DNA from: Chitinophagales bacterium
Lineage (GTDB): Bacteria; Bacteroidota; Bacteroidia; Chitinophagales; Chitinophagaceae
Length of the DNA: 64,000 nt
Direction of reading: 5' to 3'
Assembly: GCA_020636575.1 (NCBI GenBank)
Contig: JACJXP010000001.1
Location: forward strand, 868,001 to 932,000
The translations under genes were made by a program, and so were the position numbers. Within the stretch, counting starts at the first letter, position 1; every line of letters begins with the position of its first letter. The notes below the pieces were generated by a model that saw nothing but the letters and a program-made list of their open reading frames with translations, was not told the origin of the DNA and ran no database searches. Below, piece after piece: positions 34,404 to 42,908 of this stretch.

Positions 34404-35302
34404 TGATCCTGCAAACCCGATACAAAGGAATATTCTTTATGGTATTGGCAGCATTGGGCTTTTCGCTGATGGGTGGCGCCGCCAAAATACTAAAAGGCAG
34501 TTTTGGTGCGGGGCAATTGGTCTTCTGGCGAAATGCGATCGGTTTGCTTGTTCTGATCGCCGGGTTCTCAATAAGACCCCCGGTTAACAAAGGAGGCAAG
34601 CTAAAACTATTGTTGTTTCGGGGATTTATGGGAACCACAGCATTATATGCTCTTCTTTTTTGTATCCTTCATATTCCCCTTGGCACTGCGATGACCTATA
34701 ATCTCACATCTGCCATTTTTATTGCCATCTTTTCTTTCCTTTTTTTTAAAGAATATAATGGCAGGTGGGTTTTGTTTGCAGTAATGCTTGGATTTACAGG
34801 TATGCTGCTTATTTACAAACCCGCTATCCATTTTCCCTGGTATTATCATGCGATCGGATTACTCTCCGGTATCACTTCGGCCCTGGCCTATCTTTCTGTA
34901 AACAAGCTTGCCGGGTATTATGATAACAGGATCATCATGCTTTCTTTTATCGGGTCAGGAGTGCTGGTTCCATTTATATTTCTAATAGCAGGCAAATTGT
35001 TTCAGGTTCCTGCTGATGATGTTTTTTTTATCGCATGGAAATGGCCTTCGGGTATTGAATGGTTTTACGTATGCTGGTTAGGACTGGCGGCTTTGTTTGG
35101 ACAATATTTTGTAACACTGGCCTATGGGGCCGACAGAGCCGGAATAGTTTCTGCAATCGGTTATAGCAATATCATCTTTTCAGTATTTATTGGCATGTTG
35201 CTTGGCGATGCCTTTCCCGATCTTTTATCATCTATGGGTATCTTATGCATCATCACCTGCGGTGTTATCATTTCGCTGCAAAAAAGAAGATCTCCAAACT
35301 AA
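34403..35302 (+). CDS. EamA/DMT-family transporter
   Basis: 299 residues, ten predicted transmembrane helices in two EamA repeats: FFMVLAALGFSLMGGAAKIL (first), AIGLLSGITSALAYLSVNKL (second). Such proteins export amino acids or metabolites. Coupled to the transaminase gene by a one-base overlap, so a link to amino-acid export or recycling is likely. The arsenic promoter begins directly after its stop. Confidence 0.88.
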   Translation: MILQTRYKGIFFMVLAALGFSLMGGAAKILKGSFGAGQLVFWRNAIGLLVLIAGFSIRPPVNKGGKLKLLLFRGFMGTTALYALLFCILHIPLGTAMTYNLTSAIFIAIFSFLFFKEYNGRWVLFAVMLGFTGMLLIYKPAIHFPWYYHAIGLLSGITSALAYLSVNKLAGYYDNRIIMLSFIGSGVLVPFIFLIAGKLFQVPADDVFFIAWKWPSGIEWFYVCWLGLAALFGQYFVTLAYGADRAGIVSAIGYSNIIFSVFIGMLLGDAFPDLLSSMGILCIITCGVIISLQKRRSPN

Positions 35303-35339
35303 TTTTGCAAATTCATTTCTTATCGTATATTTGCGATAA
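35303..35339 (+). promoter_or_regulatory. ars operon promoter with overlapping ArsR operator
   Basis: TTTTG at 35303-35307, an 18-bp spacer and TATATTTG at 35326-35333 form a near-consensus Bacteroidota promoter. An inverted repeat TTATCG...CGATAA (35320-35325 and 35334-35339, 8-bp centre) straddles the -7 box, the place where an ArsR dimer would block initiation. The arsR start codon is about 11 bp past the expected transcription start. Confidence 0.75.
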
Positions 35340-35349
35340 TAGATTAGAT

Positions 35350-35685
35350 ATGGCCTTTAATAAAAAAGAAGAATTTACCCAGAAAGAACAGGAATTAGCC
35401 GCTTTTGCCAAAGCGATGAGCCATCCGGCCCGCATCGCCATCCTTAAAGTGCTGGCCCGGCGTAATGAATGTATCTGCGGAGATATTGTAGAAGTATTGC
35501 CACTTGCCCAAAGTACTGTGAGTCAGCATCTCAAAGAATTAAAAAATGCCGGTTTGATCGACGGGAACATTGATGGCCCCCGCAGCTGTTATTGTATCAA
35601 CTGGAAAGCTTTTGAAAAGTTCAGCAACGAATTCAATTTTCTTTTCAATAAGCTCAAGATAAAAAACGAAAAAGCCTGTTGCTGA
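35350..35685 (+). CDS. arsR: ArsR-family metalloid-responsive repressor
   Basis: 111 residues from the Met of MAFNKKEEF; longer forms from 35245 are not favoured because they run into the previous gene. Winged helix: FAKAMSHPARIAILKVLARR, CICGDIVEVLPLAQSTVSQH (recognition helix), LKNAGLIDGNIDGPRSCYCI. The ECICGD segment matches the ELCVCDL position where As(III)/Sb(III) bind in classical ArsR, and a terminal KACC adds two more Cys. Binding the operator at its own promoter is inferred from position. First gene of arsR-arsM-micropeptide-arsC. Confidence 0.93.
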   Translation: MAFNKKEEFTQKEQELAAFAKAMSHPARIAILKVLARRNECICGDIVEVLPLAQSTVSQHLKELKNAGLIDGNIDGPRSCYCINWKAFEKFSNEFNFLFNKLKIKNEKACC

Positions 35686-35719
35686 TCATTTTTCCAATCA
35701 TTAACCAAAAAATAAAGCC

Positions 35720-36574
35720 ATGAACAATGACCTTGAGTTAAAACAACTGGTGAAAGAAAAATATACCGGGATTGCCAACCAGTCAAAAGAACAAAACGCT
35801 TCATCCTGTTGCGGCGCTACCGGTTGTTGCGGAGAGGATATCTATAACATCATGACAGATGATTATTCAACACTCGAAGGATATAACCCGGATGCTGATC
35901 TTGGATTGGGATGCGGGCTGCCTACTGAGTTTGCGAAAATAAAAGAAGGAGATATTGTTGTTGACCTGGGAAGCGGGGCCGGTAATGATGCCTTTGTTGC
36001 AAGAAAGATCACCGGTGAAAAAGGAAAGGTTATTGGTATTGATTTTACCGAGGCCATGATAACAAAAGCCAGGCAAAATGCCGAAAAACTCGGATTGAAC
36101 AATGTGGAATTCAGGCAGGGAGATATTGAAGATATGCCTATTACATCCGGAAAGGCCGATGTTATTATCAGTAATTGTGTACTGAATCTTGTTCCTAATA
36201 AGCATAAAGTCTTTAGCGAAATATATAGAGTATTAAAGCCCGGGGGACATATCTCAATATCAGATATCGTTTTACAGGGAGAGATCCCTAAAAAGTGGAA
36301 AGATATTGCCGAATTATATGCCGGGTGTGTTTCAGGAGCTATCCCCGAAAATGAATACCTCGGTATTATTGAAGAAGCCGGATTGAAAAATATTGTATTG
36401 CAAAAAGACAAGCCCATCGTTCTTCCTGATGAAATACTCGCCAATTACTTATCAGCCGAGGAGATAGAGGAATACAAAAGAAGTGACACCAAAATAAAAA
36501 GCATTACGGTTTATGCGGAAAAACCAGCAAAAGATGACCGCAACTGCTGTGAGCCTGGTAGTGGTTGTTGCTGA
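35720..36574 (+). CDS. arsM: Arsenite methyltransferase
   Basis: 284 residues. SAM-dependent: motif I VVDLGSGAGNDAFVAR, motif II around DIEDMPI, motif III VLKPGGHISISDIV. As(III)-binding Cys of the family are seen in SSCCGATGCCGED near the N-terminus, ISNCVLNLVPNK, and LYAGCVSGAIPE. A Cys-rich C-terminus (RNCCEPGSGCC) is present, as in many bacterial ArsM. Converts arsenite to methylated arsenicals, a detoxification and volatilisation route. 34 bp after arsR; the next ORF is the Cys-rich micropeptide. No arsB or acr3 exporter is in the operon. Confidence 0.95.
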   Translation: MNNDLELKQLVKEKYTGIANQSKEQNASSCCGATGCCGEDIYNIMTDDYSTLEGYNPDADLGLGCGLPTEFAKIKEGDIVVDLGSGAGNDAFVARKITGEKGKVIGIDFTEAMITKARQNAEKLGLNNVEFRQGDIEDMPITSGKADVIISNCVLNLVPNKHKVFSEIYRVLKPGGHISISDIVLQGEIPKKWKDIAELYAGCVSGAIPENEYLGIIEEAGLKNIVLQKDKPIVLPDEILANYLSAEEIEEYKRSDTKIKSITVYAEKPAKDDRNCCEPGSGCC

Positions 36575-36604
36575 GAAATCTTTTATTCACTAAAAAGTAA
36601 AGCC

Positions 36605-36685
36605 ATGAACAAGAACATGCAAATGCACAACGACCCTAACAATGGTGGTTGTTGCAGCGGCCTCGGAGACTGGGGTTGCTGCTAA
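36605..36685 (+). CDS. 26-residue Cys-rich micropeptide in ars operon
   Basis: A short ORF of 26 codons (ATG to TAA) reads MNKNMQMHNDPNNGG followed by CCSGLGDWGCC. Four Cys sit as two vicinal pairs eight residues apart, like the terminal CC of ArsM and the KACC end of ArsR. The initiation region is nearly identical to that of arsM (20 of 21 bases around the start), which supports translation. It lies 30 bp after arsM and before a hairpin and arsC. Vicinal Cys pairs are known to bind As(III), so an arsenite-binding or carrier role is plausible but inferred. Not a known named family. Confidence 0.6.
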   Translation: MNKNMQMHNDPNNGGCCSGLGDWGCC

Positions 36686-36690
36686 AGAAA

Positions 36691-36717
36691 AACAAGCCCA
36701 TCTTTGATGGGCTTGTT
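36691..36717 (+). terminator. Strong hairpin between micropeptide and arsC
   Basis: A 12-bp perfect stem (AACAAGCCCATC with GATGGGCTTGTT), loop TTT. No T run follows, so it is more likely a stability or attenuation element than a full terminator. arsC begins 10 bp after it. Confidence 0.5.
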
Positions 36718-36726
36718 ACAATAATT

Positions 36727-37119
36727 ATGATGAAAAAAGTATTATTTGTTTGTATTGAGAACAGCAACCGCTCACAAATGAGCCAGGCTTTTGCAAAAAT
36801 AATTGGCGGAGATGCCATTGCGGCTTATAGCGCCGGATCAAACCCCTCAGGCATCGTCAACCCTAAAGCCATTGCATCCATGAAAGAGCTGGGTTATGAT
36901 CTCTCGGTGCATGACAGTAAATCCTTAAAAGAAGTGGAGCGGTTTGCGCCTTTTGACGCTGTGGTCACCATGGGATGCGGTGACACCTGTCCCTGGATGC
37001 CCGCAAAAAAATTCATTGACTGGGAGATCCCCGATCCCAAAAACATGGAACCGGATGATTTTAGAAAAGTAAGAGATCTTATTAAAGAAAAAGTAAAAGA
37101 CCTTTTACAATCACTTTAG
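36727..37119 (+). CDS. arsC: Arsenate reductase, thioredoxin-coupled (low-MW PTP fold)
   Basis: About 130 residues; ATG at 36727 or 36730. P-loop VCIENSNRSQM with Cys9 and the Arg/Ser of CX5R-S. Cys84 and Cys88 in MGCGDTCPWMP match the redox pair of Staphylococcus pI258 ArsC (Cys82/Cys89), so this is the thioredoxin-linked type. Also DWEIPDPKN with Asp general acid. Reduces arsenate to arsenite, the substrate of ArsM. Its stop overlaps the convergent gene by 4 bp. Completes the ars operon. Confidence 0.95.
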   Translation: MMKKVLFVCIENSNRSQMSQAFAKIIGGDAIAAYSAGSNPSGIVNPKAIASMKELGYDLSVHDSKSLKEVERFAPFDAVVTMGCGDTCPWMPAKKFIDWEIPDPKNMEPDDFRKVRDLIKEKVKDLLQSL

Positions 37120-37652
37120 TTAGTATTACCAATATATTTTTCCGGAATCGGGTTATCCTTTGTTTCGCTTTCCCATAAAATAGTGATCACCCACCATCTT
37201 TTACCATCATTCCAAAGCTGAAAGCTATTGATACCCCGCATAAAGGGTTTTTCATCTTTTTTCGTCTTCCGGCTCTCATAAGTACTGAATACATGAACAA
37301 TATTCCCGTATTGTTCTGTTTTCCTTCCTATCTCATTTTCAAAAAATCCATTGCTTTCCAAAAAGGGACCAGAATTAGCAATGTATTCTTCGGGGGACAT
37401 CGTTCTTTTTACAACTTCGCCGTTGGGTCTTTTTCCTGTAGCAATCATTCTGGCATCAGGTACAAACAATGTTCGCATTCTGTCCCAGTTTCTTTTTTCC
37501 CCGGCCGGCCCTGAAATAACATCATAAACTGCTTTCATGATCCCATCAACAGAAGACACATCTTCCATCCGGGCGGGGATACTATCAGTTACTGTTGCCT
37601 GTAGCTGACTAAAGAAGAACAAAGCCAGCATCGCTATCTTAGTCTTTTTCAT
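37116..37652 (-). CDS. Exported NTF2/SnoaL-like protein
   Basis: 178 residues with signal peptide to about LQATV. Alpha+beta domain: VDGIMKAVYDVISGPAG, NWDRMRTLFVPDARMIA, GPFLESNGFFENEIG, IVHVFSTYESR, INSFQLWNDGKRWWVITILW. Pattern of SnoaL/DUF4440-type fold. No catalytic residues named. Convergent with arsC. Confidence 0.8.
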   Translation of the reverse strand: MKKTKIAMLALFFFSQLQATVTDSIPARMEDVSSVDGIMKAVYDVISGPAGEKRNWDRMRTLFVPDARMIATGKRPNGEVVKRTMSPEEYIANSGPFLESNGFFENEIGRKTEQYGNIVHVFSTYESRKTKKDEKPFMRGINSFQLWNDGKRWWVITILWESETKDNPIPEKYIGNTN

Positions 37653-37789
37653 ATAAACTTTTCCTTACAAGATAAATTAAATAAGATGTTGGAAGCGGCC
37701 GTTCATAAAACTCTTTGAGTTTTCTTATTTTGTAATAAAATCAACCCGGCATCTTTTCAACAAATACATACCGTTTCTTTTTTGGCTTA

Positions 37790-39391
37790 TTGGGGATAGT
37801 ATATGTGACTGGCTTGTTTGTCCCATTAATGAATAATGATGCTGCACATCATGCATGCATAGCATTACGAATGTACCTTACTGGTGATTATGTTAATCTT
37901 GTAGATTTTGGTTCAGATTACCTGGATAAACCACACTTGCATTTCTGGCTTTCAGCCATGAGTTTTAAAATATTTGGAGTCAATTCTTTTGCCTATAAGT
38001 TACCATCACTATTTTTCTCAATTGCAGGAATATACGCTACTTACGGGTTGGGTAAGTTATTATATAATACCCAAACAGGAAAACTGGCAGCTCTCATTCT
38101 GGCATCTGCCTTTGCATTTATTCTTTCAAACAGTGATGTGCGGATGGATGCTATTCTGACTTCCTGCATTGCTCTCTCCTGCTGGCAACTGGTAGCTTAT
38201 ATTCATCAAAGAAAGTTTATAAATCTTGCCGGTGCCGCCTTTGCATTAGCACTTGGTTTCAGTACCAAAGGGGCAATCGCTGTCTTTGTGCCGGCAGCAG
38301 CAATTATTTTTTATATCTTATACAGAAAAGAATGGAGATCATTTCTTGATCCCCAATGGCTGCTACTCCTTTTGTTGTTTGCTGTTTTGATTTCACCGGT
38401 ATTATATTGCTATTACCAGCAGTTCAATCTACACCCTGAGAAAGTAATGCGGGGGAAGCAACATATAAATGGAATAAAATTCATTTTGCTGAATCAGTCA
38501 ACTGAACGTTTTTCCGGCAAAGCTTTTGGGGGTGATAGTAATAAAGATTATTTATTCTTTATTCATTCTTTTGCCTGGGCTTTTGCCCCCTGGATGATAT
38601 TGGCAATAGCTTCCCTGTTGGAGCGGATCAAAACTCTGTTTCAAAGGAAGGAAGAATGGCTTACTCCCGGTTTGTTTTTGTTGGTTCTGATAGGGGTTAG
38701 CTTCTCTGGTTTTAAGCTTCCGCACTATCTGAATATTGTTTTTCCTGCAGCTGCTATATTCACAGCAAACTATTGCCTTAAACAAAAACAAAAAGAGGGA
38801 AATCAAAAGACCTTCTTTATCATTCAGTTATCTGTCAGCTTCTTGCTGCTCTTGCTTACCGTATTACTCAATGCCTGGATCTTTCCTGTTAAACAATGGT
38901 GGGTAATCGTCATATTGATATTTCTGATCGCTGTTTTTATTTACTGGATCAGGTCAAAAGAAAAAATACTTTGGAATAAGATCATTGCATTATCGACCTC
39001 AGGAATGGTTATTTTCTTTTTCCTAATGAATACCAATTTTTATCCGCTATTATTGCAATATCAGGGAGGGCAGCGCTTAGCCTGGATAACTAAAGATAAA
39101 GTAGACCCCGAATCCGTGTATTACTGGAACAAAGAAGGAGTCTCATCCTATTATTTTTATGCAGGAGGTTTAGCTAAACCATTTTCAGATTCAATTCTTT
39201 TAAGCCAAAATGAAACCTGGCTATTATTTGAGAAAAAAAGAGAAAAAGAAATTCTTGCTACAGGGTATTCGTTAACCCACAGGTATGAAGTAGTTGATTT
39301 TCATGTAAGCCGGCTTACGCTTAAATTTTTAAACCCGGCGACACGGGAAGAACAATTATCTACTCTCATTTTGGCAAAAATTACTAAATGA
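37790..39391 (+). CDS. GT39-like membrane glycosyltransferase (ArnT/PMT superfamily)
   Basis: 533 residues as called from TTG at 37790. About eleven transmembrane helices. Catalytic-loop region MNNDAAHHACIALRMYLTG and DYLDKPHLHFWLSAMSFKIFG matches dolichyl/undecaprenyl-phosphate sugar-dependent transferases (ArnT-type DKPP-like DKPHLHFW). C-terminal soluble part follows the last helix. The start is doubtful: the first membrane helix seems to begin upstream (open to 37739) but no ATG or GTG is present there. Likely decorates lipid A or another surface glycan. A second relative is at 47009-48679. Confidence 0.82.
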   Translation: MGIVYVTGLFVPLMNNDAAHHACIALRMYLTGDYVNLVDFGSDYLDKPHLHFWLSAMSFKIFGVNSFAYKLPSLFFSIAGIYATYGLGKLLYNTQTGKLAALILASAFAFILSNSDVRMDAILTSCIALSCWQLVAYIHQRKFINLAGAAFALALGFSTKGAIAVFVPAAAIIFYILYRKEWRSFLDPQWLLLLLLFAVLISPVLYCYYQQFNLHPEKVMRGKQHINGIKFILLNQSTERFSGKAFGGDSNKDYLFFIHSFAWAFAPWMILAIASLLERIKTLFQRKEEWLTPGLFLLVLIGVSFSGFKLPHYLNIVFPAAAIFTANYCLKQKQKEGNQKTFFIIQLSVSFLLLLLTVLLNAWIFPVKQWWVIVILIFLIAVFIYWIRSKEKILWNKIIALSTSGMVIFFFLMNTNFYPLLLQYQGGQRLAWITKDKVDPESVYYWNKEGVSSYYFYAGGLAKPFSDSILLSQNETWLLFEKKREKEILATGYSLTHRYEVVDFHVSRLTLKFLNPATREEQLSTLILAKITK

Positions 39392-39494
39392 TAGTTTTGT
39401 GAGGACCTTCTTAATGGTATAGGTCTTTATTATTCATTGTGTAAATTTCATAAGTTATTACCCCTTATCATAGTAAAGCAAGTAATTTTACAAT

Positions 39495-40307
39495 ATGTCT
39501 TCATTAAGTGTAACGATCATACAAACCCGTTTGCATTGGGAAAACAAACAAGCTAACCTCCATATGCTGGAAGAAAAGATCAGTGCAATAAAAGAAAAGA
39601 CAGAGGTCGTTGTATTGCCCGAAATGTTTAACACCGGCTTTAGCATGAGGCCCGAAGAACTGGCTGAAACGATGGATGGCGATACAGTGCAATGGATGAA
39701 ACGAATAGCATCGGAAAAGAAGATAATTCTCACCGGAAGTATCATCATTTCAGAAAAGAACAATACTGACTATTATAACCGGCTTATCTGGATGTTACCT
39801 AATGGCGAATATGGTGTGTATGATAAACGGCACCTGTTTGCATATGCAGGGGAGGACAAACATTATAGTGCAGGGCATAAAAGATTTATTGCTTCCGTAA
39901 AAGGATGGAAAGTAAATCTCCAGGTATGCTATGATCTTCGTTTTCCCGTTTGGGCCAGGCAGTCTTTCCCAACAAATAATGGCTCAGAACCGGAATACGA
40001 TCTTCTTGTTTATGTAGCCAACTGGCCGGAAAGAAGAAGCCATGCCTGGAAAACATTATTACAGGCCAGGGCTATCGAGAATCAATGTTATGTAGTAGGT
40101 GTAAACCGGGTTGGGAATGATGGAAATGATATTTATCACAGCGGAGATAGTATGGTCATTGATCCCATGGGAGAAGCGCTTTATCACAAAAAAGATGAGG
40201 AAGATGTTTTTACTATTGTTCTGAATAAATCAACACTTCAATCAATAAGAGAAAAGCTTCCTTTTTTAAAAGATGCTGATGATTTTCTATTGTTGAATAA
40301 AGATTAA
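39495..40307 (+). CDS. Nitrilase-family amidase, omega-amidase type (YafV-like)
   Basis: 270 residues. Catalytic triad by position: Glu43 in VVLPEMFNTGF, Lys111 in VYDKRHLF, Cys145 in QVCYDLRFPVW. Motifs GFSMRPEELAETMDG and NWPERRSHAW are typical of omega-amidases that hydrolyse alpha-ketoglutaramate and alpha-ketosuccinamate, the toxic products of glutamine/asparagine transaminases. A YbdL-like transaminase is about 5 kb upstream, so the two may act in one salvage route although not in one operon. The stop codon overlaps that of the convergent S41 gene. Confidence 0.9.
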   Translation: MSSLSVTIIQTRLHWENKQANLHMLEEKISAIKEKTEVVVLPEMFNTGFSMRPEELAETMDGDTVQWMKRIASEKKIILTGSIIISEKNNTDYYNRLIWMLPNGEYGVYDKRHLFAYAGEDKHYSAGHKRFIASVKGWKVNLQVCYDLRFPVWARQSFPTNNGSEPEYDLLVYVANWPERRSHAWKTLLQARAIENQCYVVGVNRVGNDGNDIYHSGDSMVIDPMGEALYHKKDEEDVFTIVLNKSTLQSIREKLPFLKDADDFLLLNKD

Positions 40308-41806
40308 TTTTTTTCTTTATCCTGCCTGATCAGTTCCAGTGCCTTTTCGGTTTTAAAGTCTTTGTTTTCCCGAATAGCATTTACAGTGGGAAGCGCCGGC
40401 ACTTCAGGTTGCACCCCTTTCCCGTTCTTTGGAAGTGTACTGTTGATAACAAGTCTGAATAATGGTAACCGGAAACGAACACCTGTTTCGGGCAGTGTTA
40501 CGTCAGGGATCAGCCAGGCTGAATTACCATAGGCGCCACCGCCGGTCTCTTCTCCAATCAATGTTACGTTTTCCTGTTCCCGAAGTGCGGAAGCAAAAAG
40601 GGTTGTGGCCGAGAAAGAATTACCCCCTGTTAATATATATACCTTACCCTCGTAATGATTTTTTTTCTGTGGTTTGAATTGGTGTCGTTCAAAATAGCCA
40701 AAATGATAATACCCATCTTTTTTCCTGCGGGTAAAAAGATCAATGAATAGTTTATTCCAGAAATGATTCTGAATATATTTCTCGTAAGGGCTTTTTTTAC
40801 GAGTAGCATATAATGTATCACTGATCTTGAAAGGATTATCGGCAAGATAACGGGTAATAAGGGTAGAGTTATTTACACTACCTCCTCCATTGCTTCTTAC
40901 ATCAATGATCAGGTGCCCGATATCGTTTTTTCTAAGCGCCCTGAATGATCTGCGATAAAACCCTTTTAAACCATAGCCTCTTCCAAAAGAATAAAGTCGC
41001 ATCATGGCCGTATGATTAACAGTATCCATTTGAAGCAACCTTACAAGGCTTTGCCGTTGTCGTTTTCTTTCTTTGCGTGAAGGTTTCGGTAAGTTTCTAA
41101 CGGGTCGCCTTAAAACTGTTCCCCGAACAGTATCCTTAGCCGGGTCATAAACGGGGATGATCGTTGTTTGCCTATGGTTGTTGCTATCAAGGTATTCAAC
41201 TGTATACTGATCCGACAAGCCAAACAATGAGCTGTATAACGATCCAAAAAAACCCCTGTTGCTGAGTGTCTGGTATTTATGTGTTTCGTTGTAGCCATCT
41301 GTAGATATATAGCCGAACAATGTATCTGCGATCCGGTTTACCGAAAGTCCGTTGATCTTCGTAACAATAGTTCCTCTTGTTAGTAAACTGTCCTTACGGT
41401 TCAGGTTAGCCGTCACCACCATTGTATCTGCCCACATTTTAACACTTAAAGGAAAAATGCGCAGCCGGGATGTGTCTTTATAGCGGTTCCAGCCTTTACT
41501 GCTTCGGATAGAAGTATGCCCACAGTTGATCTTGGCCGTAACATAACTTAATATCTTTCTGAATTGCGGTTCTGTTAAAGAATCCCTCAGCTGTTCTTCG
41601 CCTTTTTCAAAATAATAATCCATACTGTCTCTTGGCGTATACCAATACAAGCTGGGATGATGTGCTTCCAATGTTTTTCTGTAAACAGCATAATCTTTTT
41701 GCAATTGTTCCGGGGCGTATTTGGTATGGGGGGTAACAACCAATTTACCCGTTCCACAGGCGGATAATAAAAGGGCGGTCAATAAAATTACTGCAGCTGT
41801 CTTCAT
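40304..41806 (-). CDS. S41-family peptidase, lipoprotein
   Basis: 500 residues with lipoprotein signal (AVILLTALLLSAC, Cys at lipobox). Interphotoreceptor retinoid-binding/tail-specific protease fold: IVTKINGLSV (PDZ-like segment), LIIDVRSNGGGSVNNS, TGGNSFSATTLFASAL with probable Ser nucleophile in the NSFSAT turn, TLIGEETGGGAYGNS. Likely outer or inner membrane anchored protease in the periplasm. 67 bp downstream of thiL. Confidence 0.85.
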   Translation of the reverse strand: MKTAAVILLTALLLSACGTGKLVVTPHTKYAPEQLQKDYAVYRKTLEAHHPSLYWYTPRDSMDYYFEKGEEQLRDSLTEPQFRKILSYVTAKINCGHTSIRSSKGWNRYKDTSRLRIFPLSVKMWADTMVVTANLNRKDSLLTRGTIVTKINGLSVNRIADTLFGYISTDGYNETHKYQTLSNRGFFGSLYSSLFGLSDQYTVEYLDSNNHRQTTIIPVYDPAKDTVRGTVLRRPVRNLPKPSRKERKRQRQSLVRLLQMDTVNHTAMMRLYSFGRGYGLKGFYRRSFRALRKNDIGHLIIDVRSNGGGSVNNSTLITRYLADNPFKISDTLYATRKKSPYEKYIQNHFWNKLFIDLFTRRKKDGYYHFGYFERHQFKPQKKNHYEGKVYILTGGNSFSATTLFASALREQENVTLIGEETGGGAYGNSAWLIPDVTLPETGVRFRLPLFRLVINSTLPKNGKGVQPEVPALPTVNAIRENKDFKTEKALELIRQDKEKN

Positions 41807-41873
41807 TCCGGATATCTAATCAACACAAAATACAAAGCATTTTTTTAATAGATGAATGGTAAGGAATCCGGCA

Positions 41874-42908
41874 CTAACCCGAAGTAAGATGATTCCAGCC
41901 CTGTGCAGTTATGGGATGCTTATTACCGCTTTTAGTAATAATATGCTGTCCTGCTTCGGGTTCTGTCATATAACCGACCACACTGATCTGTTCATTCAAT
42001 ACCAGTTTGTCATGATCTTCCTGGCTAATTGTAAATAACAATTCATAATCTTCCCCGCCGCTTAACGAACAGGCGGTCGGGTCTATCTGAAATTTAAACG
42101 CTGCATTCCGGGTGTCCTCGGCAACAGGTATTTTCTCTTCATATAACACACAACCAAGGTTACTGTCGTTACATATATGCAGTATTTCTGAGCTCAGTCC
42201 ATCACTAATATCCATCATAGATGTGGGCAATAACTCTTTTTCAGCAAAAAAGCTGATAATATCCCTGCGGGCTTCCGGCTTTAATAACCGGCCTATCACA
42301 TAGCCTTCTCCTTCCAGGTCGGGCTGTACATCCGGGCTTTCAAGAAATATCTTTTTTTCCCTTTCTAAAAAAAGTAATCCCACATATGCTGCACCCAGGT
42401 CACCACTCACACAAAGCAAGTCTCCTTTTTTTGCTGTACTTCTCTTCACAAATTTATCAGGCGCCACCTCACCGAGAGCTGTAACCGAAATAATAAATCC
42501 TTTTTGTGAAGAAGCAGTGTCTCCGCCTACCAGGTCAACATTATACTTACTACAGGCTGCATATACTCCTTCATAGAATTCATCCAGCGCCTCTACACTA
42601 AACCGGCTGCTGATCCCAATACTTAAAATTATCTGTGTAGGTGTGGCATTCATGGCGTAAATATCACTCAGGTTCACTACCACACTTTTGTAACCAAGAT
42701 GTTTCAGGGGGGTGTAAGCCAGGTCAAAATGCACTCCTTCTATCAGCAGATCGGTACTTACCACAGTTTGCCGCCCAAAGTGATCAATAACCGCAGCATC
42801 ATCCCCTACGCCAAGCAATGAAGAGGCATTTTGCAGTTCTATGTTCCGGGTTAAATGATCGATCAGTCCAAATTCACCCAATGTATTTATTTCAGTTCTT
42901 TCACTCAT
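41874..42908 (-). CDS. thiL: Thiamine-monophosphate kinase
   Basis: 344 residues. Phosphorylates thiamine monophosphate to the active cofactor TPP. Motifs: LGEFGLIDHL at the N-terminus, LLGVGDDAAVID (ATP/Mg), VSTDLLIEGVHFDL, VNLSDIYAMNATP, DLVGGDTASS, SMMDISDGLSSE, SLSGGEDYELLFT. No TPP riboswitch is visible upstream because the gene overlaps suhB by 4 bp (ATGA). Confidence 0.96.
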   Translation of the reverse strand: MSERTEINTLGEFGLIDHLTRNIELQNASSLLGVGDDAAVIDHFGRQTVVSTDLLIEGVHFDLAYTPLKHLGYKSVVVNLSDIYAMNATPTQIILSIGISSRFSVEALDEFYEGVYAACSKYNVDLVGGDTASSQKGFIISVTALGEVAPDKFVKRSTAKKGDLLCVSGDLGAAYVGLLFLEREKKIFLESPDVQPDLEGEGYVIGRLLKPEARRDIISFFAEKELLPTSMMDISDGLSSEILHICNDSNLGCVLYEEKIPVAEDTRNAAFKFQIDPTACSLSGGEDYELLFTISQEDHDKLVLNEQISVVGYMTEPEAGQHIITKSGNKHPITAQGWNHLTSG

